The notes under the pieces are model-generated. The model had not been told where the DNA came from. It did not search any database and saw only the letters and a program-made list of their open reading frames with translations. A DNA stretch of 64,000 bases from Anniella stebbinsi (Eukaryota; Chordata; Lepidosauria; Squamata; Anniellidae). Below, in pieces: positions 1 through 11,254 of the stretch. Made by a program: the position numbers and the translations under genes. Position 1 is the first letter of the stretch. The number at the start of each line of letters is the position of its first letter. Where the stretch lies: positions 292,795,973 through 292,859,972 of the forward strand of contig JARDYH010000002.1 in the NCBI GenBank assembly GCA_029215795.1, written 5' to 3'.

Positions 1-1081
1 GTGACTGCCTTCGAAGAGGTTGACATTTACACTTGCAGCCTTGGAGTGCTTAAAAACAATGTACAGAGGCAGTGAAAACATGCTATGCATGTGCATCTCT
101 GGGTTTCCTCTGTCGCTCATCTGGGTATGTTTTTCAAAACTCTCTTGGTTTTCATTCTGGACTTTTGAAACATCCCATCTGTTTGTGGCTTTCACGCCCT
201 CATGAAAAATCTGAGATGCAGTAGTGACATAATTTAAGTCTGGATGTGGGGAGATGCTGACTCCACTCCCTTGTCTGTAGGAACCTCTGTGTTAGTAGAA
301 GGACAAACCCAGATTCTGGCCAGGGAGTAAATTGGATAATAAAAATGTACACATCAATGGTTAATTTTATTATCCTGCAAACATGGATTAAAACCAAGGA
401 AATCAAACACACGCAGCCAGAAAGGCAATTCCTGTCATCAGTGACAGCTGTTTCAAAGCACAAAAAGCTGGTGGCTTTGCACCTAGCATGTAAATGAGAC
501 CATTTGTGATGCCCATAGGACTCCTAAAAAGGGGGACTGTGCCCCGAAATAATTAAACTACTGGAGATACAGCTTCATGCTTTCCATTTGATTATAGCTG
601 TGGCATTAGGTCTGATTAAATTTTTAGTCAATATAACTGTGGCACATTTAATCAGCTAATTAAGGAGTAAAAAAAGAAGTGATTTAAAGTAATCTAAACT
701 ATATACACATGATAGCTTCTTGGAGACGAGGGGGATGGTATATTACAGACATAACATCGCCCCTTTAGCTGTATGCTCATTTCTTGTGCTCTCCCAGCAT
801 TGCCTCTGGACAAAGTATAGAAGTGCTTCAGACTATGAGGTTCATCAGATGAGTGTTTTATCGCACGCTCACTACTGCCCACTTATGGTTGTGCATGCAT
901 CCTGTAGACAACGACATCCGCATCCTGTGCGCCTCCCACTCCTTCCATTCGTTTTTCCGTCACAAAGTAGACTCCTTTTAATCCAACTTTTTTTAAAAAT
1001 GGAATGTGCTGCGATCTCCTGCTGTGTGCAGGAAAAGCGGTGCAATAACAACGTCCCCTGAATGGGCCACGTGGTCTTTGT
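1..1081. other. Unrecognised non-coding DNA
   Basis: No open frame here looks like a known protein and I recognise no repeat. The part from about 545 to 700 is AT-rich, is not simple-sequence, and contains several TAATTA/AATTAA-type words. That composition is compatible with a regulatory element but proves nothing. Confidence 0.4.
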
Positions 1082-1120
1082 TTACTTCCTCTTTCACCTC
1101 CGGGAAGAAAGAGGAAGTAA
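1082..1120. repeat. Short perfect hairpin
   Basis: Two 14-base arms, TTACTTCCTCTTTC and its exact reverse complement, are separated by 11 bases. The arms contain the ETS-type core TTCC/GGAA. The surrounding DNA holds two CACGTG/CACGTGA E-box-like words and a C-run near 1173-1182. It may be the centre of an old foldback transposon, but no terminal repeats are visible. Confidence 0.45.
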
Positions 1121-1334
1121 TGAGGGACAAAAGCAGGGGCGGAGGAGCGACGGTAAGGAAATATGATTTCCCCCCCCCCCACGTGATCATGCTCTTTAAG
1201 TCTGGAAAAGCTGAAAATTAGCACTTTGAATTGAGCTTGGAATCAACTGGGATCCATTTGTATTGAAGGATCAGGTAAGGTTCTAAATATGATCAAATCA
1301 ATATTGAATGTCCCTGTTGCATTTAGTATGGTTA

Positions 1335-1870
1335 TTAAGCTACCAGTGAAAGATCAGGGATGAGTGCTGCAGAACTTCTGTCTTCTGACACCGTGCCACT
1401 GCTGTCACCTACCAGGATCTGCCGACTGAGGCAGCTGCCCCACTGCCTAATGGTAAGGCTGGCCCAGGGCAAGCTCCCTAATGAGACAGGGTGAGACACT
1501 TGTGCCTGATGGCAGATCTGGAGGGGCAGCAGATAATGACAGCCTGGAGGGCTGTCTACACCCACCAAACCAGCTACATCCCCTTGGCTACTGCCAATGC
1601 TGCCCACCACAGAGCACCTGCTGGGCCTAATGCATCTCTCCGAGTTTCCCAGGGCAAGGCTTTGGGTGGCCGCTCCCAAGAGCCCCGCTGCCTGCTTTCG
1701 TCTGGAGAGGTTTGCTGCTGGGTTCTTCAGAACGAGGCATTGCGGCCGTCTGTTCACTTTGCCCACAATGCCTTGCTCTGAGGTTCCCTCACAGTGAGTC
1801 TTGATAGCTGATATTGCCTGTGCTGCTGCTGCTGTTGCTAATGCAGTAGTATACAAACAGGGAAAGAAGA
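1335..1870. repeat. GC-rich repeat remnant, probably DNA-transposon derived
   Basis: This block is clearly richer in G and C than its flanks. The words around 1425-1470 (a 'gaggcagctgcc...ctgcctaatggtaaggctggcc' type stretch) resemble the block at 49240-49310, so the two are probably remnants of one repeat family. The frames on both strands are not convincing as genes: they lack a recognisable domain and run through low-complexity Ala/Ser/Gly. Boundaries are approximate. Confidence 0.3.
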
Positions 1871-2429
1871 GGAGGAAGGTTCTCTCACCTTCGGCAGTGC
1901 AGCATCTTGCACTGCCCCTGCAAATATGTTTCTAAGAGGCTGCAGCTGCAAAGGGTGTAAAGTAAAGCTAATAAGACAAGAACAATTAAGGAACCAAGAA
2001 GGAAGGAAGCAGCTACTACTGATATCTGGTAGTAGTAATGTTTTTATATATTTATTTTTGTCCCAAAGAGCACCTATGTGGGTGTGTAACCTTCATCTAT
2101 GAAGTTTCCAATCTTCCATTTTTATCATACATTTTGATTCCTGGACTAGTAAGAATGCCAGTGAATTAGGGGATTATAAATTCATTACAAGCATTTTGAA
2201 CTTCAACCCAGTAAAACTCTTCACGAAATGAAGGGAATAAAGTTGTTCCACAGAGTCAGAATCAAATATGCTAACAGAGAAGTCCTGGCAAAGTTTAATT
2301 ATAGTTATTATGAAAGAAAAATGAAAATCAATAATATGCTGTAGGTATATGACATATTTTCTCTTATCCCACATGAGATGACTGAACAGAAAAGATGATA
2401 AGATGATGCAGGCCTAGTGAAGGCATTAC

Positions 2430-2430
<1 letters not shown>
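1871..2430. other. Unrecognised AT-rich DNA
   Basis: I see no repeat, gene or RNA feature. The stretch is AT-rich and ends in a dinucleotide array. Confidence 0.4.

Positions 2431-2461
<31 letters not shown>
2431..2461. repeat. (AT)n microsatellite
   Basis: About 15 uninterrupted AT units. Confidence 0.95.
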
Positions 2462-2466
<5 letters not shown>

Positions 2467-2773
2467 ATGGAAGGGTTTAAAAAAAAATCTTACATACTTC
2501 TTTAGAACAAGGAAGCGGAGCAATAAAAGGGTTTGTCCAAACAAGCTTTGAATAATGAGATACTGCTCCACAAATCTTTCAGCAGCACTGTAATGTGAAT
2601 GAAAATATGAAGTGATTGGGAGCAAAGCTAAACCACAAATCTAAAGCTGAACCACAAAAACAAAGAATTCTAATATCACAAGAATGTGTTTGCATAGGAG
2701 AGTTGGATAAGGAAAAAAATAAATCTCGATCTGGCTGAAATTGCAGTTGTGGAAACACTCCAAAGTGATTCAG

Positions 2774-2830
2774 TCTGCAATCATATACACACTTACCTGG
2801 GAGTAAGTCCAAATGAACTCAGTTATCAAT
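2774..2830. repeat. Fragment of a small MITE
   Basis: The run GCAATCATATACACACTTAC followed by a GGGAGTAAGTCC-like word matches, in reverse orientation, the family seen at 44638-44717. Those copies begin CAATCCTATACATG and contain AGTAAGTC. Only one end is present here. Confidence 0.4.
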
Positions 2831-3230
2831 GCCTTGATTACATCATGGTTAGGCTATTGCAAATGCACTGTATGTGGGGCTACCCTTGAAGAGTGTCTGG
2901 AAGCTTCAACTGGTGCAAAATGCAGCAGCTAGGTTGCTATCTGATGCAGAGTATCAGGAGCATATTACACCTGACTTGAAAGACCTGCACTGGTTCTAAT
3001 TGCTTTCCAAGCTCAACTCAAGGTTTTAACCTTTAAAGCTTTCAATGACTTTTGACCTGACCATTTAAGGGATTGCCTGTCTCATTATGAATCAGCCCAG
3101 GTATTAAGATCTGCACAAGAGGGCCTTTTGAGGGCACCATCATCCTAGAGGCCCGTGAAAGGGTTTCTCCTGTGTCACCCCCAAACTGTGGCATGCACTT
3201 CCTCAAGAACTCTCATAAAGGGTGTAAAGA
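2826..3230 (+). pseudogene. Decayed LINE reverse-transcriptase 3' fragment (L2-like)
   Basis: Translation of the + strand in shifting frames gives broken pieces of the C-terminal part of an L2/CR1-type ORF2: a block like the family's LDYCN...GLP motif, then a block around 2910-2990 like LQL.QNAAARLL...HITP.LK.LHW, then pieces like FKAF..L.P..L. Stops and frameshifts occur throughout. The fragment is older and more degraded than the LINE at 18.8-19.8 kb. The neighbour downstream is hAT-like DNA. Confidence 0.55.
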
Positions 3231-3233
3231 CTA

Positions 3234-3545
3234 GGGCTGTTCACCACTTCGGTTCCAGATCTGAATCCTGAACCGAAGTGGATCAGGCCCAGATTGGTCT
3301 GAAGCAGGTTGAATTGGGTCCAAAGTGCTTCAGAGTGTTTTGGCCTGATCTGGGACAATGGTGAGCCACTGCCCCCTGCCTGCCGAGTTGCTGGAACTTA
3401 CCTGACCCATCCACTCGCACCTGACAGCTGCCTGTTCTGCATGAGAGCCACCATTTCTAAGTAAAAAAAGGGGCTCTCTATTGCAAACAATGGTGGCTAT
3501 AAAATTCTTATTAAAGAATATTTAAATACACCACACATGCTCTTC
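3234..3545. repeat. Possible hAT-type element fragment
   Basis: It opens with TAGGGCTGTTCACC, close to the TAGGGRTGTGCAC terminus of the elements at 32760 and 50810. It continues with repeated 'gaaccgaagtgg/ggtccaaagtg' words typical of subterminal repeats. No matching right end is visible; a SINE follows at once. Confidence 0.35.
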
Positions 3546-3552
3546 TTCCTTA

Positions 3553-3800
3553 TGGAGCCTGTGTGGTATAGTGGTTAGAGTGTTGGACTGGGAGTTAGGA
3601 GATCTGGGTTCTATTTCCTTGTCGGCTATGGAAGCCCACTGAGTGACTTTGGGCCAGTCACAGGCTCTCAGCCCAGCCTACGTCACACGGCTGTTGTTGT
3701 TAGGATACAATGGAGAGGAAGAGGATTACGTACGCTGCCTTGAGTTCCATAAGGAAGGGAAAAGATGGGATATAAATGCAGTAATAAATAAATAAATAAT
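3553..3800 (+). repeat. tRNA-derived SINE (squamate type)
   Basis: The 5' part carries pol III-type boxes: an A box TGGTATAGTGG (about 3563) and a B-box-like GGTTCTATTTCC (about 3607). A tRNA-unrelated body follows with the family word 'gggccagtcac...cagcccagcctacgtcacac', then a 3' region ending in a (TAAA)n tail. This is a nearly full-length copy of the abundant lizard/snake tRNA-SINE; the exact subfamily name is not claimed. Confidence 0.8.
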
Positions 3801-3881
3801 ACCAGGGCAGTGTGCAATGAATATGACTATAAATAGGCATTAAAAATACAAAACCTAGTAAAAAACAATGCTAATGTTAGG

Positions 3882-5375
3882 TAGGGTGACCAGATTTCCG
3901 CCACCAAAATCCCGGTCCCCTCACCCACCCAAAACAACCTCCCCACCGCGCGCGCGCGCCCGCCTCGCAAGCCCCATTGATCTTACTTCTGAGTAAAACA
4001 TGGGTCTAGGATTGGACGATGCCCAGCATCCAAAATGAGAGCGAGGGAGAGGCAGAGCGAGGGAGAGGCAGTGAGAGAAACTCCCCTCCTTTGCAAAATG
4101 TGTGACCTACCCACGATCAGCCAGTAGCGGCGGCGCGAACCCTGCGGGAGCGCAGCGGCGGCGACTTTGCATTTCTTTTGCAAGCTTAGCTCTGCTGCAG
4201 CCGCTTTGCGCTCCTTCCCAAGAATAAAGAGGAGGTAGGGGGGGAAATGGGATTTTGGCGCCAAATGCCTGGCACCGCCCCTGCTTTTATGGAAATCTGG
4301 GAGGAGGGGTTAAGGCTGGCTCGCTTGCCCCCCTCCCTCCTGCCTCCTCCTTCCCTCCCCGGGTGTGTCAGGATCTTTTTTCTTTTTTTTTAGTTAATAA
4401 TATACAAGAGCTTCAAAGCCCCATTCAGTGACAGTCATCTGTCTGCAAGCAAAGGGTGAATGTGTAGGCTTAAGCCGGGCTTGGGGGGCCGACCGGGGCT
4501 GCTGGCGCTCTTTAAACTGCTAGATACAAGCACATCATCTGCTTTCATTTTCCCCCTTTTCTCTCTCTCTCCCCACTTCTTCTTTGCAACCGCCACCATC
4601 AGCCAGGAGGAGGAGACGAGGCATGAGTGTAGGGGATGCAATAGCCATTTGGGGGTTACGGGGGGAGGGGAACGGATAGGTGACTCGCATCCTCATTTGA
4701 GAGGAGGGAAGGATAGAGATTGTGCGTACGCTGGCATTTCAGTGATCCGTGTTTGCTGGCTTTTCATTCATCAGAAGCCAACCATGTTAAAAAAAAAAGC
4801 GCACAGCAAAACTGTTGGATGTTGCAGCGAAGGGTGCTTGTGCAGATGCTTTGGTTGAAGTGCCTTTCGATGCTGCCCGTTCCTCCTTCCCCCGATTTCT
4901 TGATCGGGAATGCATAATGCTTCGATGAAGGTAAAATATTGCACAATAGTGGGAGCGATCAGGGGGGCGGGGCAGGCAGGCAGGCGACAGCAGCTGGGAT
5001 GGGTTCGTGGCTGCTGGTTGCGTGTGTTGTGTGTGTGCGCGCGCCCTCGATCGGGGAAGCTTTTTTTTATTATTTCTGAGCGGTTATTATTGATCTCCGC
5101 CTCGATTTCAATAAATGCAGGAACCTGACTCTCCTTCCTTCCTCTCTTCCTTCCCTTCCACCCCCCCTTTTTTTGTTGTTTTTACTCCGTTCTCCTCTGA
5201 CATGCAAGGAAGCCTCGCGCCGCCCGCCCCGCACGGCCGCCAGCCTCGCCCTGCCCCCCGCCACCGCCGCGTGACCCCCCGCCGCCCCGGTTTGCCCCCC
5301 CGCCCCCCGGTTGGGCCGGTTTGCCCCAGGATTCCCGGTTAGGACCGGGAAACCCCGGGCCATCTGGACACCCTA
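3882..5375. mobile_element. Non-autonomous hAT-type element with GC-rich cargo
   Basis: The termini are TAGGGTGACCAGATTTCC on the left and the inverted CATCTGGACACCCTA on the right. They are flanked by a perfect 8-bp target duplication ATGTTAGG (3874-3881 and 5376-5383), diagnostic of hAT insertion. Inside there is no transposase. Instead there is a CpG-rich block of roughly 1 kb (about 4100-5330). It has pyrimidine tracts, a Kozak-like ACCGCCACC (about 4589), an AAGGTAAAA donor-like word (about 4928) and an AATAAA. It resembles a gene promoter/first exon more than transposon DNA, which is inference. The element is inserted in L2 coding sequence. Confidence 0.8.
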
Positions 5376-5642
5376 ATGTTAGGAAACCCCAGAGTCTCTT
5401 TTCCACCTTTAACTCTTTCTTAAAGCGTGCTCCTCCACCCCTTCTTTCTTTCCTCTCAGCTGATGATTTTGCCACCTTCTTCAATAACAAAATTGAAACT
5501 ATTTGCTCTGTTCTTGCTGCTATGGATCCTCTCCTGCTACTGTTCTTCAACTTCCTACTCCTTCTGTTAGCTTTTCCTCTTTCTCTCCAGTTTCATCTAA
5601 TGAATTGTCAAGACTGCTGGTTTCCTCAAATCCTTCTACTTG

Positions 5643-5887
5643 GGCCTCATCTACACCAAGCAGGATATTGCCCTATGAAAGTGGTATGAAAACGGTATAT
5701 AAAAGGCAGGAGCCACACCAAAGAGGATATAGCGGTATGAAAGTAGTATATGGTATGTATCAATGGGCCCCAACAATTGTCAGCGCACTTCAATACCGCT
5801 ATAAAGCAGCAGCGTGTCTCCTGCCTTTTATATACCACTTTCATAGCACTTTCATAATGCAATATCCTGCTTGGTGTAGATGAGGCC
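5643..5887. mobile_element. Foldback MITE inserted in L2
   Basis: Perfect 26-bp inverted ends begin GGCCTCATCTACACCAAGCA. The subterminal parts are also inverted (the ATATAAAAGGCAGGA type word near 5697 and its complement near 5820). Flanking triplets are TTG and TCG, a possible 3-bp duplication with one change. The TCTACACC word in the terminus links it to the Harbinger-like families at 11577, 40535 and 44731. Confidence 0.75.
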
Positions 5888-5994
5888 TCGTTCTCTTGAT
5901 CCTGTTCCATCTCAGTTGTTAATTTCTGCTGTCCCCTCAGTTTTTCTTTCTCTCCTTTACATTATTAATTTTATCTCTCTCTCTCTCTTCTCGC

Positions 5995-6666
5995 TTGTTC
6001 CCCACTGCGTACAAACACACTATGGTCTCTCCAATTCTTATAAAGCCCACTCTTGATTTGCTCTCCCTCTCTAATTACTGTCCTGTTCCTTCGCTACCTT
6101 TTGTCTCAAAAGTACTGAAATACACTGTTGATCAGTGCTGCCTTGACTTTCTTTCTCATACCTCTGCTCTTGACCCATTTCAATCTGGGTCTTGCCCTTT
6201 GCAGTCCACTGAGATGGCCCTCCTGAAAATCACTGATGATCTTTTTACTGCTAAGTGTAAAGGCCTCTATTCTATTCTTATTTTGCTTTAACTTTCTGCG
6301 GCCTTTGACACAGTTGATCATGAACTTTTGTTGGACTCTCTCCAAGATCTGGGGTTTTCTGATTCTGTTCTTAGTTGGTTTGTTTCTTATTTGTCGGGTC
6401 ATTCTTTTAATGTGATATTTGGAGGGTCTATATCATCCTCATTTCCCCTTTCAGCTGGTGTTCCCCAGGGTTCAGTTTTAGGCCCTTCGCTGTTTTCATT
6501 ATATACACTGACACTGGGGAACCTTATTGGATGGCATAGCCTTCAATATCACTTATATTCCGATGATACAGGGTTATATTTTCCAACCCCAGAACTTTCC
6601 TCTGACATCCAAGATCATAGCACAGCTTGTCGGATGTCTCAGCTTGGATGCTTCACCGTTACCTGA
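5995..6666 (+). pseudogene. L2 reverse-transcriptase core remnant
   Basis: Two adjacent frames (5995-6291 and 6328-6666) carry RT motifs in the order expected for L2: SNYCPVPSLPFVSKVLK, then [10 protein letters not shown], then SWFVSYLSG, then [18 protein letters not shown], then [11 protein letters not shown]. The first aspartate of the catalytic set lies in AFDTVDH. The usual YADD-type box appears as YSDD, with one substitution. A stop near 6290 and another at 6666 break the frame. Most other family-conserved residues survive, so the copy is old but still legible. Confidence 0.75.
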
Positions 6667-7263
6667 AACTTAATATGGCAAAAAATGAACTGCTCATTTT
6701 TCTTCCTAAACTTTCATCCTAATATACACTTTCTATTACTGTGTACAATGTTCCTCTCTGTCCCATAAAGCAGGGAAGCAGCCTCGTTTCATTTTTTTCA
6801 CTCTTCTCTCTCCTTTGGTCCTCATATTGAGGCTGTTACAAAGTCATGTCATTTCCTCCCTCTATAACATAGCTAAAATCAGACCTTTTTTGACTGCTTC
6901 CTCTGCAAAGACTTTAGTCTATGCTTTGGTTATTTCTCAGCTCGACTACTGTAATCTTCTCCTGACTGGTCTTCCTCAGGTTCACATTAGTTCTCTGGTT
7001 TCTGTCCAGCACTCCGCTGCTAAGATCGTTTATCTGGCCTGCCACTCTGACCATGTCACTGTACTCTTGAAGTCCCATTCATTGGCTTCCTATCCTCTTT
7101 AGGATACAATGCAAACTCCTTGTTATAACTTTTAAAGCACTACATGATTTAGCCCCTTCTTATCTTTCTGCTTTTATCTCTTATTATACCCCCTACCAGG
7201 GATCTTCGCTCCTCCAATAACCATCCAAGGGTTGTCTGTTCCCTCACTCGAATTCACCCATTA

Positions 7264-7481
7264 TTATTTTTTTAGAAAGTTAAGGATTTATTGAAAAACC
7301 CAAAGTTGAGCTTTCGTTCCCCAATAGTTCACAGTAGACATTCCCAAAATGCAAGTAGGACAGTATAATAGATATACTATATATACTGGACGATAGAGGG
7401 GAATTGGCCAAGAGGAGGATCGAAACTGTGTTTTATTTTTCCAATGTATTTCTGTCTACCTCCCTCCCTCTCTTTTTTGAC
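7264..7481. other. Unidentified insert between L2 and L1 pieces
   Basis: About 210 bases of AT-rich DNA separate the end of readable L2 coding sequence from the poly-T side of the L1 fragment. I recognise no family in it. It may be the far 3' end of the L1 or a separate insertion. Confidence 0.3.
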
Positions 7482-8575
7482 ATTTAATTTTTTTATTTTT
7501 TCCAAACATAAAAAACATTTAACACATACACCTTACCTACACCCACAAACAACAAAAATTACATAAAACAACATTAAAATGGACTTCCGAATTTCCTCAT
7601 TTTCTTAATAATTTGTCAAAATAAGCCAAAATATGCCTAAATAGTGAGTGAAGTTTCCCCTCCTGTATTCCTTTAACGGATGTTTTTCTTCCAGTTTAGT
7701 CGCTAAATCTGCTTGCAAATATGTCCTTTCCTTCTCTTTCTTTTAGAAAATCCACCATTGGTTTCCATTCCTCAATAAACCTAGTTATTGTTTTATCTTT
7801 TATTATTGCAGTAAGTTTTGCCATCTCCGCCAGTTCTGTAATTTTCAACAACCATTTCTCCTCTGTTGGTATTTTCTCGGTCTTCCAATTCTGGGCATAG
7901 ATTAATCTTGCTGCTGTTGTCATATATAAGAATAAAGTTCCATAACCTTGCGTCAACTGTTCATCTATTATCCCCAACAAAAAATACTCTGGACGCAGTT
8001 GTATTTTTATCTTCAATACATTTTGAATCACCTTATGCATTTGTATCCAGAAGGATTTTGCTTTTTTACATGTCCATCATAAATGATAAAATGTTCCTTC
8101 CTGTTCTTCACATTTCCAACACTTTCCCGATGACCCCTTATACATTTTTGCCAATTTTGACGGAGATATATATCATCTATACATCATTTTATAAAAAATC
8201 TCTTTCAGTCTAGCACATAATGTAAATTTCAAACCTCTCAACCACATATTCTCCCATTGGTCCATAGTAATGTTATATCCACAATTCTGAGCTCACTTTA
8301 TCATACAGTCTTTTACTTGTTCATCTTCAGTCTCATATCTTAACAAAAGTTTATATATCTTTGAGATAACATGATTATCATTTGTGCATAAAGCTTTCTC
8401 AAATTCAGATTTTGTACACTCAAAGCCCAATTTTTTTCATCTATCTTAAATTTTTCCATCATTTGTAAATATGAGAACCACTGACAGACAATTCCTTTAT
8501 TCCGTAGCTCCTCTTTTGATTTCATTTTAATCTCTCCTTCCTTTATTTCTAAAATTTCACCATATGTTAGCCATT
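7482..8575 (-). mobile_element. 5'-truncated L1 LINE fragment
   Basis: Minus-strand frames at 7696-8040 and 8340-8525 encode the C-terminal end of an L1 ORF2. Marks are LIYAQNWKTEKIPTEEKWL, cognate to the IAKNWKGQGTYTIEEWYKE block of the full-length L1 at 24659-25033, and the KDKTITRFIEEWKP block. The 3' end lies at the left, where a T-rich stretch followed by ACATAAAAAACATTTAAC resembles the 3' end of the complete L1. Frames are broken, so this is an old copy. The flanks TTCACCCATT (about 7255) and TTTACCCATT (about 8583) may be the diverged target duplication inside L2. Confidence 0.7.
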
Positions 8576-8900
8576 TTTTCTATTTACCCATTTTCTTAAG
8601 CTGCTCCATATTCCTGGAACTGTCTTCTGGAGTATCTGTGGGCTGCTCCTTCAAACTCAGTTTTTTAGGTTCAGTTGAAAACTTTTCTTTTTTCTCTCCT
8701 TGAAAATCAGGTTCCAATTTTGTCCTTTCTCTACCCCCTTCCCCCCCTCAATTTTAACTTTTATAATTTTATTACATTTTATTTTACATTTTTAGATTGT
8801 AAGCCATTTGGGCAGGGAGTTGTTTTATTGTTTTGCTTATTGTACAGTGCCATGTACATTTATGGCACTTCATAATTAAATGATAATAATAATAATAATC

Positions 8901-9112
8901 AGTAAAGTCCAATTATCAGGACAACTGAGAGGCAACTTATACAGTAAGACAAAGATCCCACCTGAACAGTAGGAATATTACCAAAGCACAAGGAAGTTGG
9001 ACTCATTGTGGACAGTTACAACAGGCAGAACAGTATTTCAGGCTTTTTTTGTGTTCAAACATTTCATGACATATTTGTGAAACATAGATAAATGTAAAGT
9101 TTATATATGCTG

Positions 9113-9167
<55 letters not shown>

Positions 9168-10104
9168 AATGTGTTGTTTATGTGGATTCCAAAGCTTAGA
9201 CCATAATTCTTCAGAAAATGGTCATTTCCATTGGTTAATGACCTGCTAGTCTGTGAACCATCAGAAGGGGAAGTCAGAGGTAGTTAACGAGTTAGGAAGC
9301 ACAGCCATTGCTAATAAGTGTCATGAACTATATCTAAGGCTTGTTATTACAAAGCACAGATAAGGGGAACCTAGTGGGACCATTTGACCCACGATGGACA
9401 ACTAAAACTGCACATAGACACAGGGCTGAAGAGGAACAGTGTCCTGGCTCCAGAGACTGTATATCATTCCGTACATTTCTGATGTTCAGATGTGAGTCTA
9501 GGGTGACCCACACCTCCCATTATCACATGTCACAAAGTATTTTGTTGCAGTGGTGGAGCATTTGAGCATTCATGTTGCCTCACCATGTCTACAGCAGGTT
9601 TCTTACTAATATGTGTGAAGCAGGTCTCCAAGTGTCTCTATCCACCAAACACACATGCAGCATTATCTCAACAATTTTTTATCAAATTGACCAAAGTATT
9701 ATGGGTGTACAGGTGCAACTGTGCAAATCCACTGTTTAATGTTAAAAAAAAGTGTTAAACTCCAAGCCTGCAAGGACGGTTACAAAAAAATCACAACGAT
9801 TAGCACAGGGACAGTGGGAAAGAAAGGTTACATGAAATGCTTGAAGGGTGGAGGCCCCTCAAATGCAGTTGGGAAATAGTTTGATTAATTGCATGGAGAA
9901 GCCAAACAGCTTGGTGCCTTCTGTGTTCCTACAAATGATAGTCTAATAGTCATGGCTGTCTAATTGCTGAGTATTTTTCTTGGAGGAGAAATAATATTGT
10001 GAAGCACAAGGAATGCCTTTCCCTCTGCACTAGATTCCCAATCTGGATAAGGGCCCTTGCACCTACTGTAGAGTAAAAATAGGGAGTGGGGGAGACATAG
10101 TCAC
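8901..10104. other. Unrecognised DNA with a compound microsatellite
   Basis: Apart from the (AT)n(AC)n array at 9115-9167, no repeat family or gene is recognised. Confidence 0.4.
9115..9167. repeat. (AT)n(AC)n compound microsatellite
   Basis: An AT tract of about 28 bases passes directly into an AC tract of about 26 bases. Confidence 0.95.
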
Positions 10105-10265
10105 AGTTTTAAAGAAGTGTCTGGTTTTGCCCTTGGTGACCCTGGGCCTGCAATCAGTGTCCTTCAGCCTAACCTACCTCACAGGGTTGGGTTGCTGTGA
10201 ACATAAAGTGTGGATGAGGGATTTTTTTTATGAAGAGCAGGATATAAATAGACTAAAATAAACAA
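10105..10265 (+). repeat. 5'-truncated tRNA-SINE
   Basis: The body and tail of the same SINE family as at 3553 are present: 'cagcctaacctacctcacagggttg', then 'aggatataaatagactaaaataaa'. The tRNA-like promoter half is missing. Confidence 0.7.
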
Positions 10266-10654
10266 ATCAGTGCTCTCCTGAGCTTTTTGGTGGAAAGGCT
10301 GCATAACATGTACTGAACAAATAATAAGTGCAAATGACTGAATTGATCTCAAATCTTTCAAAAATATATTCTTAGAAGTGAAACCCTCATATAAAACTCC
10401 ATTATTTCAAAAATGTATAAAGCATCTTCCCTTCCTTCTTTGACAAAGTAATTTTACTCAACTGGTTCTTCTACAAAAATAATTTTGTAGTGGCATGGTC
10501 TTCAAATTGTAAAGTAGACACCGCCAAAGAAAACTGAGTTAGTGATGTCTTCATAACAGCATTTGAATATCTATCCTTCTTTACATTCCTTCCAATGTGT
10601 GTGTTTTGAATGAAGCACCTCCTCTTGGTACTTTTCAGCCCCCTCCCCTATTAG

Positions 10655-11009
10655 TAGGGTGACCAACTGTCAGGATTTCCCTGAATTTGTCCTGGTTTTT
10701 GTTCTATCCTGGGTATTAGGGGGGATTTTCTTTAATTTTCTCTAATGTCCTGGAATGGTACACTTTCCCCTTTAAGACCGCCTTTAGCATGGCAGTGGGG
10801 AGGATGATGTGCTTTCCAGAGGTGCATCATTCCCCCCACTTCTCTGATCAGGGCATTAAAGGGGAAAGCATGTCATTCCTGGAATTATAGAAAAGGCCCT
10901 GATTGGAGCAGGGGGGCAGGGGGCAGGAATGACACGCTTTCCGGAGGCCCCAGAAAGTAAGTTTTCCTGGTGTGTCCTCTTTTTTGGTTTTCCAAATATG
11001 GTCACCTTA
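10655..11009. mobile_element. Non-autonomous hAT-type element
   Basis: The left end is TAGGGTGACCAACTGTCAGG and the right end is the inverted form ATATGGTCACCTTA. The 8-bp flanks CCTATTAG and TTTATTAG match at six positions, a decayed hAT duplication. The interior has two inverted 'ccccttta...taaagggg' segments and no coding capacity. The terminus is shared with the element at 3882. Confidence 0.7.
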
Positions 11010-11254
11010 TTTATTAGCAACCTCATTGGATGTGTTGACTGTGTGTTGCTCCCTTCTCTGAGGTTGTGATGAGATGCAGTGATGCAACTCTCTATGATGA
11101 GACCCAGTGGTATAACCAAAATGTTTGGTGAGCTTTTTGCTTCCTTTGACTGCACTCTCTGAACAGTGCATCCCTCCTGACCCTACCACAGAAGGCGAAA
11201 AGCACAGCCAAAGCCACCTATCCCAGCTATTTGTTAGGCAATGTGTGCACAATC

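Larger units (their letters stand above)
3845..8900 (+). mobile_element. Old L2-clade LINE, disrupted by several insertions
   Basis: Coding remnants of one L2-type ORF2 run left to right with later insertions between them. 3845-3881 and 5384-5500 encode the segment before and including a DDFATFFNNKI block. 5995-6291 has the KP.L...SNY.P.S.LPF.SK motif. 6298-6666 has the AAFDTVDH block, the [10 protein letters not shown] block and the YSDDTGLY catalytic box. 6815-7102 has LDYCN..L.GLP. 7103-7260 has HWLP-type remnants. The 3' UTR (8576-8900) has the L2-like words TTGTAAGCCATTTGGGCAGG and TGTACATTTATGGCACTTC, followed by (AAT)n. Interruptions: hAT at 3882, foldback at 5643, unknown DNA at 7264, L1 at 7482. 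Several stops make it non-functional. Confidence 0.75.

Noticed and set aside
4460..4858. A 132-residue frame in the GC-rich hAT cargo
   Set aside because: It is overlapped by frames on both strands and has no domain or compositional sign of a protein. The block looks more like a promoter or UTR.
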